This document shows, one piece after another, positions 47,372 through 57,436 of a stretch of 64,000 nucleotides of DNA. Location: the NCBI RefSeq assembly GCF_022348165.1, contig NZ_JAKRFI010000002.1, forward strand, positions 594,248 to 658,247. The letters run 5' to 3'. Made by a program: the position numbers and the translations under genes. Below the pieces are notes generated by a model. The model was not told the DNA's origin, made no database searches, and worked only from the letters and a program-made list of their open reading frames with translations. Within the stretch, counting starts at the first letter, position 1. Every line of letters begins with the position of its first letter. The DNA comes from Halomonas sp. McH1-25 (GTDB lineage Bacteria; Pseudomonadota; Gammaproteobacteria; Pseudomonadales; Halomonadaceae).

Positions 47372-49564
47372 TTACGTGTTGGCGGTACGCTTCGCGTGCC
47401 CGTCGGCCGGTTGGCGGCGTTGCATCAGGTAGAGCAGCACCCCGATCACGAGACCGATCAGATCGGTATAGATGCCGCCATAGATCATGCAGATCGCACC
47501 GGCAAGTAGGGCCAGGCGCGCCCAGGCCTTGACCGGACCGAAGTACCACGCTTGGACGGCGGCGGCGAGCATGACGATGCCGATCGTCGCGGTGATGCCG
47601 ACGCGCAGGATCTGCAATGCGCTGCCTTCCATCAGCATGGCTGGGCTGTAGAAGAACATGAAGGGCACGATGAAAGCAGCCAGGCCGATCTTGAACGAGG
47701 TCACCGACGTCTGCATGGCGTTGGCGCCGGAGATCCCCGCCGCGGCGTAGGAGGCCAGGGCCACCGGGGGTGTGATCGCCGAGACTACCGCGAAGTAGAA
47801 CACGAAAAAGTGTGCCACCAACGGCTGGATGCCGATGCCGATCAAGCCCGGAGCGACCACCGATGCAGCGACGGCATAGGCCGCCGTGGTGGGCATGCCC
47901 ATGCCCAGCAGGATGCTGATGCACATGGCGAAGAACAGCGCCAGTAGCTGGCTGAATCCGGCCAGGCCCAGCAGCAGTGACGAAAAGCGGGCCCCGACCC
48001 CGGTCAGCGAGATGACGCCGACGATGACCCCTGCGCAGGCGCACACGGCGATGATCTGAATCGACATGGTGCCGGCCAGCTCGAGGGCCTTGAGGATCGA
48101 GCGGATGCCCATCTTGTGCGGCGACAGCCAACTCACCACGGCGGCTGAAGCCGTGGCCAGGGTGCCGGCGCGAATGACCGAGTAGCCCATGAACAGGGCG
48201 ACGACCAGAATGATGATCGGCGCAAACAGGTAGGCTTGCTTGGCCAGACGCGAAAAGCGCGGAATCTCGTCGCTGCGCATCCCCCGCATGCCCTTGTAGG
48301 CTGCCTCGAAATCGACCATGAAATAGACCGAGGCAAAATAGAGGATGGAGGGAATGATGGCGGCAATGGCGATCTCGGTGTACGGAATACCGGTAATCTC
48401 GGCCATGATGAAGGCGCCGGCGCCCATGATCGGCGGCATGATCTGGCCGCCGGTGGAAGCGGCGGCCTCGATGGCACCGGCACTGCGGCTGGGATAACCG
48501 ACCTTCTTCATCAACGGGATGGTCAGCGAGCCGGTGGAAACCACGTTGCCGGCACTGGTGCCGTTGATCATGCCCATCAGGCCCGAGGCGAAGATCGCCA
48601 CCTTGGCGGGACCGCCACGCGCACGTCCCGCAGCCGCGAAGGCGAAGTTGACGAAGTAGTCGCCGACCTTCGAGGCCTGTAAAAAGGCGGCGAAAATGAT
48701 GAACAGAATGATGTAGGTGGATGACACGGCCGTCGTCGGGCCGAGGATGCCGGCATCGGTGTAGACCTGGCTGAAAAAGCGATTGACCGACAGGCCGGGA
48801 TAGCCGAGAAAGCCCGGCAGATAGGGGCCGGCGAATACATAGGCCAGGAAGACCAGCGAGATGACGACCAGCGCCAGTCCGGCCACACGACGCGTCAATT
48901 CCAGGATCAGCAGGGTACCCGCGATGGCCGCGTAGGAAATGCCTATCGGTGCGAACGAGGTTCCTGTCGACATGCGCAACGGCGTGTTGTAGATCACCAG
49001 GAAGTAGCCGGCGCTGGCCAGGGCGCAGACCATCAGGACCAGATCGGCGACGCCCATGCGTTCACGTGCCTGACGGTAGAACCAGGAAAGCACAATGGCT
49101 GAGGCGGTGGCGAAGATCAGCGGTGCGCCGAAATGCCAGGTTTCGACGGCCGGGTCGATACGCATGGCGCCAGCTTGAATCGTCTGCCACATCAGGCCGA
49201 CCTGGACCAGCGAATAGAGTGCCGGGATGAGTAGAGCCGCGGCCAGCCAGGTGACTCCCTTGCGCGCGCCTGCCGGCTCGCGCGATTCCAGAAACTGGGC
49301 ACCGGCATAGAAGCCGTAGCCGAGTATCAGCGCCCCGCAGATGTGGATGATGCGGAACGACCACGTTTCCAGCGGATAGACATTGAGTGAAAGCAGGTGG
49401 AAGGAGGAGTAGCCGACGGCGAAGGCGGCGAACAGCCACCACTGCCAGCCGGCGAGTAGGCGGCGGTTGGCCTCGACGACTTCCTCGTCGACCCCCTGTG
49501 CAACGGTCGGCACCTCGGGGGCGTCGCCGATGCGTTCCTCGGGACGATGGGGGGTATTGCTCAT
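47372..49564 (-). CDS. TRAP transporter permease, fused DctQM
   Basis: A 730-residue membrane protein joining the small and large permease subunits of a TRAP-TAXI transporter. The N-terminal part (residues 1-220) has four to six helices of the DctQ type. The large domain carries the family signatures NGTSAGNVVSTGSLTIPLMK, ASTGGQIMPPIMGAGAFIMAE and MGMPTTAAYAVAASVVAPGL. About 18 helices in total. It lies downstream of the matching solute-binding protein gene, 85 bases away, in one operon. It uses a sodium gradient to import organic acids. The substrate is unknown. Confidence 0.93.
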   Translation of the reverse strand: MSNTPHRPEERIGDAPEVPTVAQGVDEEVVEANRRLLAGWQWWLFAAFAVGYSSFHLLSLNVYPLETWSFRIIHICGALILGYGFYAGAQFLESREPAGARKGVTWLAAALLIPALYSLVQVGLMWQTIQAGAMRIDPAVETWHFGAPLIFATASAIVLSWFYRQARERMGVADLVLMVCALASAGYFLVIYNTPLRMSTGTSFAPIGISYAAIAGTLLILELTRRVAGLALVVISLVFLAYVFAGPYLPGFLGYPGLSVNRFFSQVYTDAGILGPTTAVSSTYIILFIIFAAFLQASKVGDYFVNFAFAAAGRARGGPAKVAIFASGLMGMINGTSAGNVVSTGSLTIPLMKKVGYPSRSAGAIEAAASTGGQIMPPIMGAGAFIMAEITGIPYTEIAIAAIIPSILYFASVYFMVDFEAAYKGMRGMRSDEIPRFSRLAKQAYLFAPIIILVVALFMGYSVIRAGTLATASAAVVSWLSPHKMGIRSILKALELAGTMSIQIIAVCACAGVIVGVISLTGVGARFSSLLLGLAGFSQLLALFFAMCISILLGMGMPTTAAYAVAASVVAPGLIGIGIQPLVAHFFVFYFAVVSAITPPVALASYAAAGISGANAMQTSVTSFKIGLAAFIVPFMFFYSPAMLMEGSALQILRVGITATIGIVMLAAAVQAWYFGPVKAWARLALLAGAICMIYGGIYTDLIGLVIGVLLYLMQRRQPADGHAKRTANT

Positions 49565-49649
49565 GGAACGTTACCTGGAGAAAAGCGGTGAAAGCCACAG
49601 GAGCCGGTACCTGCATCCAAGTACCGGCCCCGTTCAGGACGGTGCTGGC

Positions 49650-50654
49650 TTACTTGATCAGCGACTCATCGATTTCGTAGCCGTTTTCCTTGTACCAGCG
49701 AGCGGCACCCGGGTGGAAAGGAATGACCTGGTTCTTGTCCACGTTCTCGGGAATGGTGGTTGCTGCGCTGCGGTGGATCTCACGCATCCGCTCGTTGTTT
49801 TCCATGGTGAGGCGGGTGGCTTCGTAAACGAGATCTTCCGGCAGATCGCATCCGGCAATCGCGAAGTTCCACATGGACACGGCACGTGCATCGTCCTCGA
49901 GGGTCGAATAGGTGCTGGCCGGGATGCTGAACGCGGAGACCGGGAAGGCCTCGATGGTCTGCTGCTGCTCTTCTTCGGTGAACTCGATGATATTGACGTC
50001 GGTCTGGACCTCGAGCTGGCTGACCGCCGGAATCGGAATGCCCGCCGCAAAGGCGATGACGTCGATCAGGCCATCCTGAAGCTGGCCGCCCAGGTCGCTC
50101 CAGCCCCCGTTGCGACGTTCGAAGTCGACGCCCAACTCCTCGAGGATGGCGGGGAAGTAGGTGTCAGACGTCGAGCCGGCTGGACCGAAACCGATGCTGG
50201 CGCCATCGGGAATTTCCGAAATCGAGGTGATGCCTGAGTCGCTCAGTGCAGTGATCGAGAACGGCGTCTCGTACATAGGGAACATGGCGCAGACGTTGTC
50301 CATTACCACGCCCGGTGCCAGCGGGCTTTCGCCGTTCATGGCATCTCTCGCCGGGCCCATGGTGGTCAGGCCGAAAGCGACATCGCCGCTATGCACCAGG
50401 GCCAGGTTCTGGGTCGGGCCGCCGGTGACTTCGCCCCCGCCGGAAATTCCCAGCTCGTCGGCGATCATGTTGGCCCAGCCGGAACCGTAGACGAAATAGG
50501 TACCGCCTTGGCTTGCCGTGCCGACGGTGAAACTCTCGGGCCACTCCGAGCGGTCGGCCTGCGCGGCGGTTGCCACCAGCAGGCCGCCGAGACAGGCGCC
50601 GGAGGCCAGGGTCATGGCGATACGCGACAGCGGTAGACGAGTGTTGGCTGACAT
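49650..50654 (-). CDS. TAXI-family TRAP solute-binding protein
   Basis: A 334-residue periplasmic binding protein. The ATG with MSANTRLPLSRIAMTL is preferred because AGAGGAAA precedes it and it begins a signal peptide ending in AAQA. The family motifs are SFTVGTASQGGTYFVYGSGW and, later, IGFGPAGSTSDTYFPAIL. Such proteins deliver dicarboxylates or glutamate-like substrates to fused DctQM permeases. It is the first gene of the operon, with a weak sigma-54-like promoter in front. Confidence 0.93.
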   Translation of the reverse strand: MSANTRLPLSRIAMTLASGACLGGLLVATAAQADRSEWPESFTVGTASQGGTYFVYGSGWANMIADELGISGGGEVTGGPTQNLALVHSGDVAFGLTTMGPARDAMNGESPLAPGVVMDNVCAMFPMYETPFSITALSDSGITSISEIPDGASIGFGPAGSTSDTYFPAILEELGVDFERRNGGWSDLGGQLQDGLIDVIAFAAGIPIPAVSQLEVQTDVNIIEFTEEEQQQTIEAFPVSAFSIPASTYSTLEDDARAVSMWNFAIAGCDLPEDLVYEATRLTMENNERMREIHRSAATTIPENVDKNQVIPFHPGAARWYKENGYEIDESLIK

Positions 50655-50710
50655 GCGATTTCCTCTTGATTCGTTATCGTTGGGTGAATTGAGGTTGTCC
50701 AAGAGTTAGC

Positions 50711-50724
50711 GCAAGCGGTGTTCC
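50711..50724 (-). promoter_or_regulatory. Possible sigma-54 promoter of the TRAP-TAXI operon
   Basis: On the reverse strand AGGAACACCGCTTGCG keeps GG and GC ten bases apart and has the TTGC of the -12 box, but only part of the -24 consensus. It would start transcription about 45 bases before the binding-protein ATG. A DctD-like sigma-54 activator is encoded 5.4 kb away. Confidence 0.35.
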
Positions 50725-50852
50725 TTTTTTTTTAAAGATCTTTATTTTCAAATGGTTGGCGTGCTGTTTCTGCGACAAAGGTCGAAGGGGGCGTGAGCGG
50801 GAATGTCCGGATACCCGCACGATTCTCTGGCGTGATGTGCGGAAATCCGCAC

Positions 50853-50878
50853 AAAAAACGCCCCGCTTGAGCGGGGCG
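50853..50878 (-). terminator. Rho-independent terminator of prlC-yheV
   Basis: Reading the reverse strand, CGCCCCGCT/AGCGGGGCG form the stem with a short loop, followed by six T residues. It lies just past the yheV stop. Confidence 0.85.
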
Positions 50879-50905
50879 CGTTATACGTCGATGAGCCATC
50901 GTCGC

Positions 50906-51148
50906 TTATTTTTTGGGATCGAGAATACGCACGGTCTGGACTTCGTTCTCGCGTTGCGACTCGCGGGCCTGGTTGACCCGGGTGGTCAGCTCGGGAGCCG
51001 CCCCTTCCTCGATCGGTAACTGCTCGAAGAAATCGCAGGCCACGCAGTCGCGATAGCGAATCCCGTTCTGTTCCCAGGTACGCAACCTGTCCATGGCGGC
51101 GCAGCGTGGGCACACGGCGCCGGCAATGAAACGCTTGGGTGTCGACAT
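50906..51148 (-). CDS. yheV: YheV-like zinc-ribbon protein
   Basis: An 80-residue protein with a CPRC...CVAC four-cysteine zinc-ribbon pattern (CPRCAAMDRL then YRDCVACDFFE), characteristic of the YheV family of gammaproteobacteria. Function is unknown. The tail from residue 45 is charged and flexible, ending in RILDPKK. An AGGAG box precedes the ATG. It follows prlC by 11 bases, and that pairing is also seen in pseudomonads, suggesting a shared transcript and maybe a shared role in peptide turnover. Confidence 0.82.
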   Translation of the reverse strand: MSTPKRFIAGAVCPRCAAMDRLRTWEQNGIRYRDCVACDFFEQLPIEEGAAPELTTRVNQARESQRENEVQTVRILDPKK

Positions 51149-51159
51149 CGGATCTCCTG

Positions 51160-53211
51160 TCAGGCGGCACGGATGCCGCTGTGGCGGAGCAGGGGCTCGA
51201 CGCTGGGGTCGCGGCCACGGAACGCACGGAACAGTTCTGCCGCGTCACGTGAACCGCCCTGCTCGAGAATTTCGCGGCGAAAGCGGATGCCGGTGTCGGC
51301 GTCGAACACGCCGGCCTCCTCGAAGGCGCTGTAGGCATCGGCAGACAGCACTTCCGCCCACTTGTAGCTGTAGTAGCCCGCCGCGTAACCGCCGGCGAAG
51401 ATATGGCTGAAGCTGTTCTGGAAACGGTTGAAGTCGACCCGCGGCACCACCGACCACTGATCGCGGACCTCGTCGAGCAATGCCTGGACGTCGCTGGCCT
51501 TGGGTGCGGCGAGCTCATGGTGCAAGCGGAAGTCGAACAGCGAGAACTCGAGCTGGCGCAACATGCCCATGGCCGACTGGAAGTTCTTGGCGGCCTGCAG
51601 TTTTTCGAGCATCTCGTCGGGCAGGCGCTCGCCGGTCTCGACATGGGCGGCGATCAGGTCGAGTCCCTCGCGCTCCCAGCAGAAATTCTCCATGAACTGG
51701 CTGGGCAGTTCCACGGCATCCCAGGCAACCCCGTTGATGCCCGAGATATCGGCCACGCTCTGCTGAGTCAGCATGTGGTGCAGGCCATGCCCGAACTCGT
51801 GGAACAGCGTGGTGACTTCATCGTGGGTCAGCAGCGCCGGCTTGCCGCCCACCGGACGGGTGAAGTTGCAGGTCAGGTAGGCCACCGGCAACTGCAGACT
51901 GCCATCCTCGCGCTGACGGCGTACCCGACACTCGTCCATCCAGGCCCCGCCACGCTTGCCTTCGCGTGCGTACAGGTCGAGATAGAAACCGGCGATGGGA
52001 ATGTCGCTCTCGCGGATCTCGTAGTAGCGCACGTCGGGGTGATAGCGTGGCGCGTCCTCATCCTCGACGAACTTCACGCCATAGAGGCGCTCGGTGACAC
52101 TGAACAACCCGTCGATGACACGCGGTGCCGGGAAGTAGGGGCGCAGTTGTTCCTGGGAGATCGCATAGCGCGACTCGCGCAGTTTCTCGCTGGCGTAGCC
52201 CATGTCCCAAGGCTTGAGATCCTCGAGTCCCAGTGTCTCCTTGGCGAAGGCCTCCAGCTCGTTGAATTCCTCTTGCGCCTGCGGATGGGCACGCCTGGCC
52301 AGATCGGTCAGGAAGTCGAGTACCTGGCTGGGCGAATCGGCCATCTTGGTCGCCAGCGAGAAGTCCGCGTAGGTCTCGAAGCCCAGCAGTTGGGCCAGCT
52401 CGTGGCGCAGGGCGAGGATTTCCTCGATGTTGGCGGCGTTGTCGAACTCGCCGGCGTTGGGGCCCTGGTCCGAGGAGCGAGTGACGAAGGCGGTATAAAC
52501 CTCACGACGCAGTTCGCGATCGTGGGCGAAGGTCACCACCGGATAGAAACTGGGGAAGTCCAGCGTGATGCGGTAGCCTTCGACGTCCTTGGCCTCGGCA
52601 TTGGCTTTCAGCGTTTCCAGGGCGCTGTCGGGCAGGCCGTCGAGCGCGGCGACATCCGTGACATCCTTGTGCCAGGCCTGGGTCGCATCGAGCACGTTGT
52701 TGGAGAAGCTGTTGGTCAGCGAGGACAGGCGGGCCTGGATCTCGCCATAGCGGCGCTTCTCGTCTTCGGGCAGGTCGACGCCGGCCAGGCGGAAGTCGCG
52801 CAGGGTGTTGTCGACGCTGCGCCGCTGGGCCTGATCGAGGGCGTTATACGCCGACGACTCCTGGAGAGCCTGGTAGGCGCGGAACAGCCCTTCGTGCTGG
52901 CCCAGCCAGGTACCGTATTCGGAGAGCTTGGCCAGACAGGCCTGGTACGCCTCGCGCAGGGCCGGAGTGTTCATGGTGCCGTTGAGGTGCGACACCGGCG
53001 ACCATGCCTGCGACAGGCGGTCGTTGAGCTCTTCCAGCGGTGCCGCCAGACTCTCCCAGGTAGGCGGTTCCTGGGCGGCCCGCTCGGCCAGCTTGTCGAT
53101 GGCCGCACGATTCTCGTCGAGGATCTGCTCGATGGCCGGTACCACGTGGTCGGGCTGGATGGCACCGAACGGCGGTAGCGTGTGACGCTCAAGCAGCGGA
53201 TTGTTGGACAT
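51160..53211 (-). CDS. prlC: Oligopeptidase A
   Basis: A 683-residue cytosolic zinc metallopeptidase of the M3 family that degrades oligopeptides, including cleaved signal peptides. The zinc motif is LFHEFGHGLHHML, with the third ligand in the ENFCWERE region. The start MSNNPLLERHTLPPFGAIQP is the standard N-terminus. Length equals that of E. coli PrlC (680). It is the first gene of a short operon with yheV. Confidence 0.97.
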   Translation of the reverse strand: MSNNPLLERHTLPPFGAIQPDHVVPAIEQILDENRAAIDKLAERAAQEPPTWESLAAPLEELNDRLSQAWSPVSHLNGTMNTPALREAYQACLAKLSEYGTWLGQHEGLFRAYQALQESSAYNALDQAQRRSVDNTLRDFRLAGVDLPEDEKRRYGEIQARLSSLTNSFSNNVLDATQAWHKDVTDVAALDGLPDSALETLKANAEAKDVEGYRITLDFPSFYPVVTFAHDRELRREVYTAFVTRSSDQGPNAGEFDNAANIEEILALRHELAQLLGFETYADFSLATKMADSPSQVLDFLTDLARRAHPQAQEEFNELEAFAKETLGLEDLKPWDMGYASEKLRESRYAISQEQLRPYFPAPRVIDGLFSVTERLYGVKFVEDEDAPRYHPDVRYYEIRESDIPIAGFYLDLYAREGKRGGAWMDECRVRRQREDGSLQLPVAYLTCNFTRPVGGKPALLTHDEVTTLFHEFGHGLHHMLTQQSVADISGINGVAWDAVELPSQFMENFCWEREGLDLIAAHVETGERLPDEMLEKLQAAKNFQSAMGMLRQLEFSLFDFRLHHELAAPKASDVQALLDEVRDQWSVVPRVDFNRFQNSFSHIFAGGYAAGYYSYKWAEVLSADAYSAFEEAGVFDADTGIRFRREILEQGGSRDAAELFRAFRGRDPSVEPLLRHSGIRAA

Positions 53212-53415
53212 GACGGGGGATTTCCTTGTCGTGTACGTGGAGACTGCTGCATTAGATGCGGGCGCGGCAGATGGGTTTCAACGTCGTCAGTATGGCGTCA
53301 GCGTGATCGAGGCCGCCAGCGTTAGCATCGCGGCTATTGTGTCGGGCGGCTTGCCTGATAGGCTTGCGCCTTCGGCACGCGGCGGCGTGCCGCCATAACC
53401 GAAGAAGGCAGGGCA

Positions 53416-54756
53416 ATGAGCGAGACACTGGAGCGCTGGAGTTCCCGGCGCGCATTCATACTGGCGGTGACCGGGGCCGCCGTGGGGTTGGGCAACATCT
53501 GGCGCTTTCCCTACATGACCGGAGAGAACGGCGGTTCGGCGTTCCTGCTGCTGTATGTCGCTTTCGTACTGCTGCTGGGCCTGCCGGTGATGATGGCCGA
53601 GATACTGATCGGGCGGGCGGGGCGTCGCAGTCCGATGCAGGCATTGGCCCATTTGGCCCGCCAGGCCGGAGCGACGCCGCACTGGCGCTGGCTGGGGCTG
53701 TTCGGTGTCATGACGGTCTTTCTGATCCTGTCGTTCTATTCCGTGGTGTCGGGCTGGTCGATCGAGTACCTCATCGAATCGGTCAACGGCAACTTCGTGG
53801 GCCAGACGCCCGACGAGATCGGTGCCAGCTTCAATGTCTTCCTGGCCGATCCCCTGCGCATGACCTTCAATCATACCCTGTTCCTGCTGCTGACCTTGTC
53901 GGTGGTGGCGGCAGGCGTCTCCGGCGGTCTCGAGAAACTCAACAATCTGCTGATGCCGCTCCTTTACCTGTTGTTGCTGGTGCTGGCCGGCTATGCGGCC
54001 ACCACCGATGGCTTCGGGGCTGCCATAGCCTGGCTGTTCACCCCCAACCCGTCGGCCATCAGCGTGCCGGTGGTGCTCAATGCCATGGGGCATGCCTTCT
54101 TCACGTTGGCTGTCGGGGCCTGCGCACTGATGGCCTACGGCGCCTATATGCCGGATCATCAGAGCCTGCCCAAGGCCGTCGCCGCGGTAGCGGTGCTCGA
54201 CGTGACCGTGGCGCTGCTGGCCGGCATCGCGATCTTTTCAGTGGTCTTCTCCCAGGGCATGGACCCGGGCGAGGGACCGGGACTGATGTTCGTCACGTTG
54301 CCCATCGCCTTTGCCGAATTGCCGGGCGGCGCCTGGTGGCTGGCGATCTTCTTCCTGCTCCTGCTACTGGCAACCTGGACGTCGTCGATCAACCTGGCCG
54401 AGCCGATCGTGGCTACGCTACAGGGGGTCGGGATGCGCCGCGGTCGGGCCACGGCGCTGGTCGGGGTCGCCGTGTGGGCGGCGGGCATGCTCTCGGTACT
54501 GTCGTTTTCGGCCATGGCCGATGTGCACTGGTTCGGCGAGATGACGTTCTTCGATCTGGTGACCAGCGTGCCGACCGATATTTTTCTGCCGGTGGGCGGG
54601 GTGCTGATCGCTATCTTCGCCGCCTGGATCATGCCGCGCGACACGGCGGTGCGTGCCCTGGACGCCGGGCAGCGCGGCTTCCGTCTCTGGCAGGCCACTG
54701 TGCGCTTCGTCTCGATCCCGCTGGTGGTGATCGTGCTGGTGTCCGGGCTGTGGTAA
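53416..54756 (+). CDS. Sodium-dependent transporter, NSS/SNF family
   Basis: A 446-residue Na+-coupled symporter of the neurotransmitter:sodium symporter family with about 11-12 helices. The sodium-site signature GLGNIWRFPYMTGENGGSAF is at residues 25-44. The closest style is that of bacterial members that move amino acids, such as MhsT and LeuT relatives, but the substrate is not predictable here. The start MSETLERWSSRRAFILA follows CAGGG. It lies 29 bases ahead of the carbonic anhydrase-like gene. Confidence 0.9.
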   Translation: MSETLERWSSRRAFILAVTGAAVGLGNIWRFPYMTGENGGSAFLLLYVAFVLLLGLPVMMAEILIGRAGRRSPMQALAHLARQAGATPHWRWLGLFGVMTVFLILSFYSVVSGWSIEYLIESVNGNFVGQTPDEIGASFNVFLADPLRMTFNHTLFLLLTLSVVAAGVSGGLEKLNNLLMPLLYLLLLVLAGYAATTDGFGAAIAWLFTPNPSAISVPVVLNAMGHAFFTLAVGACALMAYGAYMPDHQSLPKAVAAVAVLDVTVALLAGIAIFSVVFSQGMDPGEGPGLMFVTLPIAFAELPGGAWWLAIFFLLLLLATWTSSINLAEPIVATLQGVGMRRGRATALVGVAVWAAGMLSVLSFSAMADVHWFGEMTFFDLVTSVPTDIFLPVGGVLIAIFAAWIMPRDTAVRALDAGQRGFRLWQATVRFVSIPLVVIVLVSGLW

Positions 54757-54784
54757 ATGACGAGCTGACAACGAGGAGAGAGGC

Positions 54785-55327
54785 ATGACGATCCGAACCT
54801 TTCAGGGATTGACGCCACGGTTGGGCGAGCGGGTTTTCGTCGATCCGCTCAGCGTGGTGCTGGGCGACGTGGTGCTCGGCGACGATTGTTCGGTGTGGCC
54901 GATGGCAGTCATCCGCGGCGACATGCACCGGATTCGCATCGGCGCACGGGTAAGCGTTCAGGATGGCAGCGTGCTGCATATTACCCACGCCAGCGACTTC
55001 AATCCCGGCGGCCATCCGTTGACCATCGGCGATGACGTGACCATCGGTCACAAGGCCCTGCTGCACGGCTGTACCATCGGCAACCGGGTATTGGTCGGCA
55101 TGGGCGCGACGGTGATGGATGGCGTGGTGGTCGAGGACGAAGTCATCATTGCCGCTGGCGCTGTGGTCACGCCGGGCAAGACGCTGGAAAGCGGTCATGT
55201 CTATGCCGGCAATCCGGCCAAGCCACTGCGCGCGCTCAAGGACAGCGAGCGTGCCTTCTTCACTTATACGGCAGGCAACTACGTCAAGCTCAAGGATCAA
55301 TACCTGGCTGACGGCCAGGATAGGTGA
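54785..55327 (+). CDS. Gamma-class carbonic anhydrase-like protein (YrdA family)
   Basis: A 180-residue protein of the left-handed beta-helix type, with repeated hexapeptides such as VVLGDV, IGHKAL and VLVGMG. The three metal-binding histidines are found in VSVQDGSVLHITHAS, DVTIGHKALLHGC and MHRIRIG. Many YrdA members have weak or no carbonic anhydrase activity, so catalysis is not certain. GAGGAGAG precedes the ATG. It seems cotranscribed with the NSS transporter. Confidence 0.9.
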   Translation: MTIRTFQGLTPRLGERVFVDPLSVVLGDVVLGDDCSVWPMAVIRGDMHRIRIGARVSVQDGSVLHITHASDFNPGGHPLTIGDDVTIGHKALLHGCTIGNRVLVGMGATVMDGVVVEDEVIIAAGAVVTPGKTLESGHVYAGNPAKPLRALKDSERAFFTYTAGNYVKLKDQYLADGQDR

Positions 55328-55406
55328 TTCCTCACTTCAAGCGTTTGTTTTCTGAGGCGATGCTGCGCGATAATCTGGATTTGCATACAGTAACCGCGAG
55401 CGCAGC

Positions 55407-56078
55407 ATGGCCAATTTTCATACACATCTCAGCGTCGCCGTGGCGGGTGGCGCGCTGCTTGCCGTCAGTGGCTGGCATGCTGCCCTTTGGTCGGCGGCCG
55501 ATGCCGGGCCGTTGGCGGCGCTGACCGCCTTCGGCGGTATCCTGCCCGATATCGATTCCGATCATTCCCGTTCCATCCGGCTGATCTTCACGCTGTTCGC
55601 CGTACTCGCCGTGGTTGGCGGCGCCCTGCTGCTGCAGAATCGCTTGAGCCCGGGGGCGCTGGTCGTCGCCTGCGGCGGCCTCTACGTGGGGGTGCGCTAT
55701 GCCTTCGGTTCGGTGTTCAAGCGTTTCACCGTACATCGCGGCATCTGGCATTCGTTACTCGCCGCGATGTTGTGTGGGCTGGTCACTACTGCCGTGAGTT
55801 ACCAGCTCTTGCAGCAGAATGCCTGGATGGCCTGGGCACATGGGTTGGCGCTAGTGATAGGTACGTTGATTCACCTGCTGCTCGACGAGATGTATAGCGT
55901 CGATCTGGTCGGCTCGCGGCTGAAGCGCTCCTTTGGCACGGCATTCAAGCTGTTCGATTATCGCGAGCCGGGCAACTCGGTGATCATGCTGATGATGGCT
56001 GCCGGACTGGCCCCCTGGTTGCCGCCCTGGCAGGTGCTGGTCGACCTGCTGGCTCAGGGCTCGCGATTGTGGCGATAG
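55407..56078 (+). CDS. YdjM-like inner membrane metal-dependent hydrolase
   Basis: A 223-residue membrane protein with about five hydrophobic segments. It has the family signature of the LexA-regulated YdjM type (PF04307): an N-terminal HTHLSVAVAGG, the GGILPDIDSDHSRSI loop with its metal-like acidic residues, and HRGIWHSLLAA. The biochemical reaction is not established. Start is the ATG before MANFHTHL. The 3' end overlaps the end of the convergent DctD-like gene by 25 bases. Confidence 0.82.
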   Translation: MANFHTHLSVAVAGGALLAVSGWHAALWSAADAGPLAALTAFGGILPDIDSDHSRSIRLIFTLFAVLAVVGGALLLQNRLSPGALVVACGGLYVGVRYAFGSVFKRFTVHRGIWHSLLAAMLCGLVTTAVSYQLLQQNAWMAWAHGLALVIGTLIHLLLDEMYSVDLVGSRLKRSFGTAFKLFDYREPGNSVIMLMMAAGLAPWLPPWQVLVDLLAQGSRLWR

Positions 56079-57436
56079 TCCTCGGCCTTGAGACCGTACT
56101 TGCGTAGCTTGTCGTAGAGCGTCTTGCGCGGCAGGCCGAGATGCTCGCAGACGGTCGTGATGCGCCCGTGATGGTTGGCCAGCGACTGGCTGATCAAGCT
56201 TCTTTCGAACAGCTCCACCTGTTGGGGTAGGGCCATGTCGTTGGTGCCGATATCGGCGCCCTCGAGCAGCTGGTCGAGGCGGTAATCGTAGGCAGCGCCG
56301 AGGAGCACGAAGCGCTCGGCAAGATTGCGCAGTTCGCGCACGTTGCCGGGCCAGTCGTGGGCCATCAGCACCGATATGTCGGCGGCATTGAGTGGCGGCG
56401 CTTCGAGCCCGCTGCGGTTGGCGGCGACCACGGCGAAGTGCTGGAACAACAGCGGGATGTCCTCGCGCCGTTCGCGCAGCGGCGGGATCGGCAGCGTCAC
56501 CACGTTGAGCCGGTAATAGAGGTCTTCGCGGAACGTGCCATGCTCGGCGGCCGCCTTGAGGTCGGTCTTGGTGGCGGCGATGATGCGAATATCGAGGGGG
56601 ATCGGTTCATTGGCGCCCAGCCGCTCTACGCTGCGTTCCTGCAATACACGCAGCAGCTTGACCTGCAGTGCCAGCGGCATCGACTCGATTTCATCGAGAA
56701 ATACACTGCCACCGTTGGCATGCTCGAACTTGCCGATGCGGCGCTCCACGGCCCCGGTGAAGGCTCCCTTCTCATGACCGAACAGCTCCGATTCGATGAT
56801 GCTCTCGGGGACGGCGCCGCAATTGATGGCCACGAACGGCCGGCCGCTGCGCGGGCTGCGCTCGTGCAGCGAACGTGCGACCAAGTCCTTGCCCACGCCG
56901 GTTTCGCCGAACAGCAATACATCGGCGTCTACCTGACTGATCCTCTGAAGCATGGCGCTTAGGTGCTGTATCGCTGAGGTGCGGCCGACGATACGCGGTC
57001 CCGGTGCGGCGCGCTGGGCATCGAGTTCGGCCTTCAGGTGCCGGTTTTCCAGGCTCAACTGGCGCTTCTCGGTGGCGCGGCGCACCACGTCGGCCAACTG
57101 CTCTCCGGCAAACGGTTTCTCGAGGAAATCCCAGGCTCCCTCGCGCATCGCCTCGACGGCGGTGGAAATATCGCCGTGTCCGGTGATCAGAATCACCGGC
57201 AGATCGGGGTCGCGGCGGTGGACTTCGCGCAGCAGGGCCATGCCGTCCATGCCCGGCATGCGAATATCGGTAATCAGCACGCCCGGATAATCGGGACTCA
57301 GGGCATCGAGAGCCGCCTCGGCACTGCTCAATGCCTCCGGACGGTACCCGGCCAGTTCCAGGGTCTGGCTGGCGGTGATGCGCAGGTGCTCTTCGTCATC
57401 GACGATCAATACCGGTGGGGCAGCCGGTTCATGCAT
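56054..57436 (-). CDS. dctD: DctD-like sigma-54 response regulator
   Basis: A 460-residue transcription activator. The receiver domain has [10 protein letters not shown] and [12 protein letters not shown]. The AAA+ core has [11 protein letters not shown], the sigma-54 loop [12 protein letters not shown] and Walker [14 protein letters not shown] Fis-type helix-turn-helix ([20 protein letters not shown]) ends the protein. Start is the ATG with AAGGAG before it. The alternative longer frame lacks similarity. It overlaps the sensor gene upstream by eight bases. The family controls C4-dicarboxylate or related TRAP uptake. The actual target might be the TRAP-TAXI operon at 50 kb. Confidence 0.9.
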   Translation of the reverse strand: MHEPAAPPVLIVDDEEHLRITASQTLELAGYRPEALSSAEAALDALSPDYPGVLITDIRMPGMDGMALLREVHRRDPDLPVILITGHGDISTAVEAMREGAWDFLEKPFAGEQLADVVRRATEKRQLSLENRHLKAELDAQRAAPGPRIVGRTSAIQHLSAMLQRISQVDADVLLFGETGVGKDLVARSLHERSPRSGRPFVAINCGAVPESIIESELFGHEKGAFTGAVERRIGKFEHANGGSVFLDEIESMPLALQVKLLRVLQERSVERLGANEPIPLDIRIIAATKTDLKAAAEHGTFREDLYYRLNVVTLPIPPLRERREDIPLLFQHFAVVAANRSGLEAPPLNAADISVLMAHDWPGNVRELRNLAERFVLLGAAYDYRLDQLLEGADIGTNDMALPQQVELFERSLISQSLANHHGRITTVCEHLGLPRKTLYDKLRKYGLKAEDYRHNREP

